In this document: piece by piece, positions 63,705 to 64,000 of the stretch
How positions within the stretch are numbered: the stretch's first letter is position 1
How the letters are laid out: every line of letters starts with the position of its first letter
Assembly (NCBI GenBank): GCA_964020085.1
Contig: OZ026601.1
Location: 7,965,335-8,029,334 of the forward strand
DNA length: 64,000 nucleotides
Direction: 5' to 3'
Origin: Micromussa lordhowensis
Lineage: Eukaryota; Cnidaria; Anthozoa; Scleractinia; Lobophylliidae
Program-made: the position numbers and the translations under genes
The notes under the pieces: generated by a model
Database searches by the model: none
What the model saw: only the letters and a program-made list of their open reading frames with translations
Told to the model about the DNA's origin: nothing

Positions 63705-64000
63705 CTGAAAAGGAAACAAAAAGAAGACGATTGCGTGACTCCACGTTGGGTTATTAGTCACACACTCTTTAGTGCTTCTTTGGACCACAAACATTCGTGA
63801 CTTGATCTCAAAAATTGCAACACGGACCACCACAGAATCTTGCCGAGATCAAAAGAGTTCTTTGTTTGCCTCGTGTGGTGTCCATTTCCTTTACTGGGCA
63901 AACAATCAGAAGGAAGTGCCCAAGTTATTTCCTAGCGCTTTAAATACTTTACAGTTAATTCTACACTACTAACGCTGAGTAGCGCAAAGTGACCAGCTGC
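63705..64000 (-). other. RPTP intron at window edge, no exon seen
   Basis: The exon with the start of catalytic domain 1 is expected upstream on the minus strand. None is found before the window ends. Confidence 0.6.

Overview
This window is invertebrate metazoan nuclear DNA, most likely from an anthozoan cnidarian and plausibly a stony coral. The evidence is: short exons with GT-AG introns; an AT-rich background crowded with fold-back and miniature DNA transposons; tRNA-derived SINEs; a decayed Ty3/gypsy element; small rhodopsin-like GPCR genes; and a receptor tyrosine phosphatase. The species assignment is an inference. Several short open frames begin with TTG or GTG, so starts were moved to the first plausible ATG.

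Layout. (1) 1-43,600 (+): a tandem array of METTL27/WBSCR27-like methyltransferase genes, each with three exons. It holds one gene cut by the window edge (1-1239), complete copies at 6259-8839, 12066-14331, 29852-35500 and 40742-43438, and a lone third exon at 23692-23873. The last two complete copies lie in a duplicated block (about 26,035-35,700 and 37,535-43,635). The two blocks differ by transposon insertions, so each block supplies the empty site for insertions in the other. (2) Inside and between these genes are a single-exon GPCR (16101-16976), a degenerate gypsy element (about 18,480-22,500), two ~1-kb long-TIR transposons with 9-bp target duplications, and a 3.5-kb TIR transposon (31621-35153). 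The last carries a four-exon gene with a zinc motif resembling the non-core N-terminal region of RAG1. (3) 44516-45499: a second single-exon GPCR. (4) 47,848-51,748 (+): six copies of a 130-nt element that folds like a box H/ACA snoRNA. Five sit 60-100 nt downstream of short spliced exons without useful coding potential, so this looks like an undescribed non-coding snoRNA host gene. A compensatory base-pair change between copies supports the fold. (5) 52082-55365 (-): a two-exon GPCR. (6) 57855-63704 (-): the last ten coding exons of a receptor protein tyrosine phosphatase with two catalytic domains. Its transmembrane and extracellular part lies beyond the right edge.

The strongest candidates for something undescribed are the snoRNA array and the RAG1-N-like transposon. 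The methyltransferase array records how the region grew by block duplication followed by independent transposon insertion.
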